From contig DAIDHU010000025.1 of the NCBI GenBank assembly GCA_027451915.1, positions 1 through 27,398 on the forward strand: a DNA stretch of 27,398 nucleotides. Reading direction: 5' to 3'. Of this stretch, positions 24,290-27,398 are shown piece after piece. Source of the stretch: Thiomonas sp. (GTDB lineage: Bacteria; Pseudomonadota; Gammaproteobacteria; Burkholderiales; Burkholderiaceae_C). The notes below the pieces were generated by a model that worked only from the letters and a program-made list of their open reading frames with translations, was not told the origin of the DNA and made no database searches. Position numbers and translations under genes: made by a program. Each line of letters begins with the position of its first letter. Positions within the stretch are counted from its first letter, which is position 1.

Positions 24290-24330
24290 GCGGCTCGTGC
24301 AGCGAAGGTGGGACGAAGGGCGCGTTGCAT
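24232..24330 (-). CDS. Arginine-rich leader peptide of argD (32 codons)
   Basis: An ATG at 24330, with AGGA 9 nt upstream, opens a 32-codon frame that ends with TGA at 24232-24234, 27 nt before the terminator stem. It begins MQRALRPTF and ends ETETMKT, with seven arginine codons (codons 3, 6, 12, 15, 17, 18 and 25). Codons 11-16 are a perfect tandem copy, GCACGAGCC twice, giving Ala-Arg-Ala-Ala-Arg-Ala with two CGA codons. In the attenuation model a ribosome stalled at these codons when charged Arg-tRNA is scarce would mask the pause hairpin and let the antiterminator form. High-GC DNA also makes Arg-rich chance frames, so translation needs proof. Confidence 0.55.
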   Translation of the reverse strand: MQRALRPTFAARAARARRSSPCAARETETMKT

Positions 24331-24386
24331 GGCGGTCGATCCTACAACGAAACCTCGCCAGGGGTGGGAGAATATTCCTTCAACCT

Positions 24387-24393
24387 GAGGAGA
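24387..24393 (+). promoter_or_regulatory. Ribosome binding site fixing the TTG start of the isochorismatase gene
   Basis: GAGGAGA lies 5 nt before TTG 24399. The first in-frame ATG is far inside the protein, after the catalytic Asp, so TTG is the start. Confidence 0.75.
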
Positions 24394-24398
24394 TTTCC

Positions 24399-24953
24399 TT
24401 GAACACCTGTCTGCTGTTGATCGATGCGCAGGAATCCTTTCGCCAGCGGCCCTATTTCTCGGCGGCGCGCTACGCGCCATGGCTGGCCGCGCAGAACGCC
24501 TTGATCGAGGGCTGCGTGGCGCGCGGCGTGCCCATCGTGCGGGTACTGCATTGCGACGGCCCCGAGCGCGTGGACAACCCCTTCTCGCGCGCCTCGGGCC
24601 AGGTGCGTGCGCTGGCCGAACTGGCCCAGTACACGCCGGCCGCCGAGTTCGTGAAAACGCGCCACAGCGCGCTGGTCGGGACCGGGCTGGACGTGTGGCT
24701 GATCCGCCACGGCGTGCGCCGCCTGATGGTCAGCGGCATCCGCACCGAACAGTGCTGCGAGACCACCACGCGCCATGCCTCCGACCTGGGCTGGGAGGTG
24801 GATTTCGTGCTGGAGGCCACGCTGACCTTCGACATGCCCGAGCCCGACGGCCGCGTGCTGGCGGCCGACGACATCCTGCGCCGCACCGCCACGGTGCTGC
24901 GCGATCGATTCGCGCAAATCTGCGACGTGCAGCAGGCGCTGGCGCGAGCCTGA
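24399..24953 (+). CDS. Isochorismatase-family cysteine hydrolase
   Basis: This 184-residue cytoplasmic protein shows the whole fold: NTCLLLIDAQESF with catalytic D9, FVKTRHSAL with K86, and GIRTEQCCETTTRHAS with C119 in the nucleophile position (G-x-x-T-x-x-C). These are the Asp-Lys-Cys triad of isochorismatase-like hydrolases such as nicotinamidases, N-carbamoyl amidohydrolases and others. The substrate cannot be deduced. It starts at TTG behind a strong ribosome site. Its 5' end is only 68 bp from the argD leader peptide start on the opposite strand, so their promoters must be close to each other or overlap. I found no convincing promoter boxes there. Confidence 0.88.
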   Translation: MNTCLLLIDAQESFRQRPYFSAARYAPWLAAQNALIEGCVARGVPIVRVLHCDGPERVDNPFSRASGQVRALAELAQYTPAAEFVKTRHSALVGTGLDVWLIRHGVRRLMVSGIRTEQCCETTTRHASDLGWEVDFVLEATLTFDMPEPDGRVLAADDILRRTATVLRDRFAQICDVQQALARA

Positions 24954-24955
24954 AC

Positions 24956-24986
24956 GCAGGCCCGGGGGCCGGCCGGCAGGCCCGGG
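24956..24986. repeat. GC-rich direct repeat between convergent genes
   Basis: GCAGGCCCGGG occurs at 24956-24966 and again at 24976-24986, with GGCCGG palindromes between. Several alternative stems are possible. It sits in the 75-bp gap between two converging genes and may slow both polymerases, but there is no T-run. Confidence 0.45.
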
Positions 24987-25028
24987 CCCTCGCGCCAGTC
25001 CACGCAGGCGGCGCGCACAGTGCGGGCT

Positions 25029-25754
25029 TCAGGCCCGCGGGCTCCCGTCCACCCAGGCCAGCAGGGCCTCGCTCACGGCCTGCGGCTGCTCCATGGTCAC
25101 CATGTGGCCGCTGTGCTCGAAAGCCACCAGTTCCGAGCCCGGTACCAGCGCCTGCATTTCTTCGTGGCGCGCCAGCGGGCTCCAGGCATCGTCGCGCCCG
25201 CAGCCCAGCAGCAGCGGGCAGCGCAGGGTGGAGAGCAGCGGCCGGGCATCGGGGCGGCCGAGCAGCGCGCGGATCTGGGCCTCGTACACCGCGGGCGTCT
25301 TGCGCTCCAGCATGTCCAGGATGGACTCGAACACCGGGCCGTCCCAGCGCGAGGGATGCACCATGCCGCGCGCCCACTCGCGTCCCATCGCGCGCATGCC
25401 GCGCTCGCGCGCGATGCCCAGCAATTCCATGCGCCGGGCGCGCTCGCGCTCACCGGCCTCGCCCGCGGGAAGGGGGTCGATGCCGGTATCCAGCAGGGCC
25501 AGGCGCTGCACGCGCCGAGGAGCCAGGCGCAGGACCTCCAGGGCCACGCGGGCGCCCATCGAATGCCCGGCCAGGGCGAAGCGCTCGGCCGGCGCGGCGT
25601 CGAGCACGCCGCGCGCCATGGCCTGCAGGGAATCGATCTCCCCGTAGGAGGGCACGTGGCAGGCCACGCCATGGGCCTGCAGGGCCTGGACCTGCGCGGC
25701 CCACACGGCCTCGTCGCACAGCAGGCCGGGCAACAGGATGCAGTGGGTATTCAT
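25029..25754 (-). CDS. Alpha/beta hydrolase
   Basis: This 241-residue soluble hydrolase begins NTHCILLPGLLCDEAVWAAQ, a common alpha/beta-hydrolase opening with the oxyanion-hole region after LLPG. The nucleophile elbow is GHSMG with S65. The acid is probably in GCGRDDAWSP, and the catalytic His is in EHSGHMVTMEQP near the C-terminus. The ATG at 25754 matches the conserved start; upstream in-frame codons encode a Cys/Arg/Pro-rich tail that looks non-coding. The family includes esterases, lactonases and C-C hydrolases, so the substrate is unassigned. It converges on the isochorismatase gene and has no operon partner. Confidence 0.88.
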   Translation of the reverse strand: MNTHCILLPGLLCDEAVWAAQVQALQAHGVACHVPSYGEIDSLQAMARGVLDAAPAERFALAGHSMGARVALEVLRLAPRRVQRLALLDTGIDPLPAGEAGERERARRMELLGIARERGMRAMGREWARGMVHPSRWDGPVFESILDMLERKTPAVYEAQIRALLGRPDARPLLSTLRCPLLLGCGRDDAWSPLARHEEMQALVPGSELVAFEHSGHMVTMEQPQAVSEALLAWVDGSPRA

Positions 25755-25945
25755 GATGCATGGCCTCCGGTTCGTACCCGGGCTCACCCGAGCCCAGGCG
25801 GATGGTACTTCGCCCGGCCGGGGCCTCGGGAGGCGGGATTCGCGTCCCGGAGCCTTGGTGCAAAACATTCCAGAACAGCTATGATTCCACCCTTGTTGCA
25901 TTCCATATCACAATCTTGAGCGGCCCGACGCCGCCCAGCGCGGTC

Positions 25946-27398
25946 ATGACGTCCAGTTCGAATCCCACCCATTCCTCCGTTCCCGTTTCGCCCTCGCTGG
26001 AGCCGCTGGCGGCCGGCGCGCACATCGGCAGCGACCCTGGCGGGGTGGGCTCGCGCACCCTGTACATGCTGGGCCTGGCGATCCTGGTCGGCGCGGCCGC
26101 GGTGCCTGTGGCCAAGGTGCTGCTGCTGCTCATCGGGCTGATCACCCACCTGAGTTTCCAGGGGCGCTGGGACTGGAGCATGGGGGCGCCCGGGCACAAC
26201 CACCTGGGCGCCTGGGTGATCGCGGTGCCCGTACTCGGCTCGGTGATCGTGGGGCTCATGGCGCGCTACGGCTCACCGGCCATTCGCGGCCACGGCATTC
26301 CCGAGGCCATGGAGCAGATCCTGCTCAACCGCAGCCGCATCTCGGCGCGGGTGCTGTGGCTCAAGCCGCTGTCGGCGGCGATTTCCATCGGCACCGGAGG
26401 CCCCTTCGGTGCGGAAGGGCCCATCATCGCCACCGGCGGCGCGCTGGGTTCGCTGGTCGGCCAGTGGCTGCACATCACCCCGGACGAGCGCAAGACCCTG
26501 CTGGCGGCCGGGGCCGCGGCGGGCATGACGGCGGTGTTCGGCACCCCGGTTTCCGCGGTGCTGCTGGCGGTGGAGCTGTTGTTGTTCGAGTTCCGGCCCG
26601 CGTCCCTGTTGCCGGTGATCGGCGCCTGCGCGGCGGCCGCCGGGCTGCGCGTGGAGCTGCTGGGCAGCCAGCCTTTTTTCGCCATGCCGGCGCTGCCATG
26701 GCCGCAGCCGGGGGCGCTGCTGGCCAGCGTGGCGCTGGGCATCGTGGTGGGCCTGGCCGCGGTGGTGGTCACGCGCGCGCTTTACGCCATCGAAGACGGT
26801 TTCGACCACCTGCCCGTGCACTGGATGTGGTGGCCGGCCCTGGGGGCGCTGGCGGTGGGCCTGATCGGCTGGTGGCAGCCCCGCACCCTGGGCGTGGGCT
26901 ACGACAACATCACCGACGCGCTCAGCGGCAGCCTGGGGCTGGGTGCGCTGCTGGTGCTCGGGGCGGCCAAGCTGGTGTCATGGTCCATCGCGCTGGGAAG
27001 CGGAACCTCCGGCGGCACCCTGGCGCCCTTGATGACCGTCGGCGCCTGCCTCGGCGCCGTGCTGGGCCACGCCGTGGCCACGGCCTTTCCGGGCCTCGGG
27101 CTCGACCCGCGCCTGGCGGCGCTGATCGGCATGGCCGCGATGTTCGCCGGCGCCTCGCGTGCCTTGTTCACCTCGGTGGTGTTCGCGCTGGAGGCCACCT
27201 GGCAGACCTCGGGCCTGCTGGCGCTGCTGATCGGCTGCGCCAGCGCCTACATGGTGTCGGGGCTGCTCATGCGCGAGACCATCATGACCGAGAAAATCGC
27301 GCGCCGCGGCGTGCGCGTACCCAGCGCCTACCAGGCCGACCCCTTCGCCCAGGCGCGGGTGGCGGATCACGCGAGCATGCAGCCGGTCAGCCTGCGCG
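25946..27398 (+). CDS. CLC-family chloride channel or antiporter (3' end outside window)
   Basis: An uninterrupted frame of 484 codons runs from ATG 25946 to the window edge. After a 34-residue Ser/Pro-rich soluble N-terminus it is a polytopic membrane protein with all CLC landmarks. The first selectivity loop reads RGHGIPEAM (GSGIP in E. coli ClcA). The gate loop reads GTGGPFGAEGPII and keeps the gating glutamate, and the third loop reads GSGTSGGTLAP (GIFAP in ClcA). In an ungapped comparison from the GTPVSAVLLAVELLL segment, the internal proton-relay Glu of ClcA aligns with Leu, so channel versus H+/Cl- exchange is open. The tail after about residue 455 may lead to a cytosolic domain beyond the window. 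A TATGAT at 25880-25885 could be part of its promoter, but no good -35 box accompanies it. Confidence 0.92.
   Translation, partial: MTSSSNPTHSSVPVSPSLEPLAAGAHIGSDPGGVGSRTLYMLGLAILVGAAAVPVAKVLLLLIGLITHLSFQGRWDWSMGAPGHNHLGAWVIAVPVLGSVIVGLMARYGSPAIRGHGIPEAMEQILLNRSRISARVLWLKPLSAAISIGTGGPFGAEGPIIATGGALGSLVGQWLHITPDERKTLLAAGAAAGMTAVFGTPVSAVLLAVELLLFEFRPASLLPVIGACAAAAGLRVELLGSQPFFAMPALPWPQPGALLASVALGIVVGLAAVVVTRALYAIEDGFDHLPVHWMWWPALGALAVGLIGWWQPRTLGVGYDNITDALSGSLGLGALLVLGAAKLVSWSIALGSGTSGGTLAPLMTVGACLGAVLGHAVATAFPGLGLDPRLAALIGMAAMFAGASRALFTSVVFALEATWQTSGLLALLIGCASAYMVSGLLMRETIMTEKIARRGVRVPSAYQADPFAQARVADHASMQPVSLR

Noticed and set aside
25861..25945. Promoter pair upstream of the CLC gene
   Set aside because: TATGAT at 25880-25885 is a good -10, but no acceptable -35 occurs at 16-18 bp. 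The nearest TTGGTG is 19 bp away and weak.

Overview
The window is high-GC, densely packed DNA from the chromosome of a betaproteobacterium, most likely a Burkholderiales relative. The lineage call is an inference. It rests on GC-rich codon use, a glutathione reductase and an acetylornithine aminotransferase of proteobacterial type, and a DUF6502/DUF5666 gene pair that I associate with that group. I see no tRNA or rRNA gene, insertion sequence, phage gene or CRISPR array.

Layout. 1-5034 (+): a carbohydrate-uptake operon with the end of a periplasmic binding protein, an ABC permease, an ABC ATPase, a short-chain dehydrogenase, an RpiR/SIS regulator and an IolG-like Gfo/Idh/MocA dehydrogenase. 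A polyol such as an inositol is the likely substrate class. 5055-7881 (-): a two-gene signalling operon, an ANTAR-domain response regulator and a four-PAS HisKA_2 histidine kinase whose start overlaps the regulator's end. 7882-8194: an AT-rich divergent control region. 8195-8566 (+): a stand-alone receiver domain that has lost its phospho-acceptor aspartate. 8693-14716 (+): glutathione reductase (gor), a fused PabB-PabC enzyme for p-aminobenzoate, a small DsbG-like periplasmic thioredoxin-fold protein, a gamma-glutamyltransferase-family enzyme without a signal peptide, and a small DUF4359-like membrane protein.

14748-19127 (-): a cyclic-di-GMP and surface block. A promoter at about 19210-19237 drives a lipoprotein gene whose stop codon overlaps the start of an EAL phosphodiesterase. 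A membrane PAS-GGDEF diguanylate cyclase follows. 19298-22925 (+), divergent from it: DUF6502 protein, DUF5666-repeat lipoprotein and a SAM methyltransferase, in a tight operon. The two divergent promoters share a 6-3-6 palindrome that looks like an operator.

22961-24330 (-): argD. It is preceded by a 32-codon, arginine-rich leader reading frame and a strong intrinsic terminator just upstream of the argD start. This has the layout of a classical transcription attenuator responding to arginine and is the most interesting signal in the window. 24399-24953 (+): an isochorismatase-family hydrolase with a TTG start. 25029-25754 (-): an alpha/beta hydrolase. 25946-27398 (+): a CLC-family chloride channel or antiporter that runs off the window.
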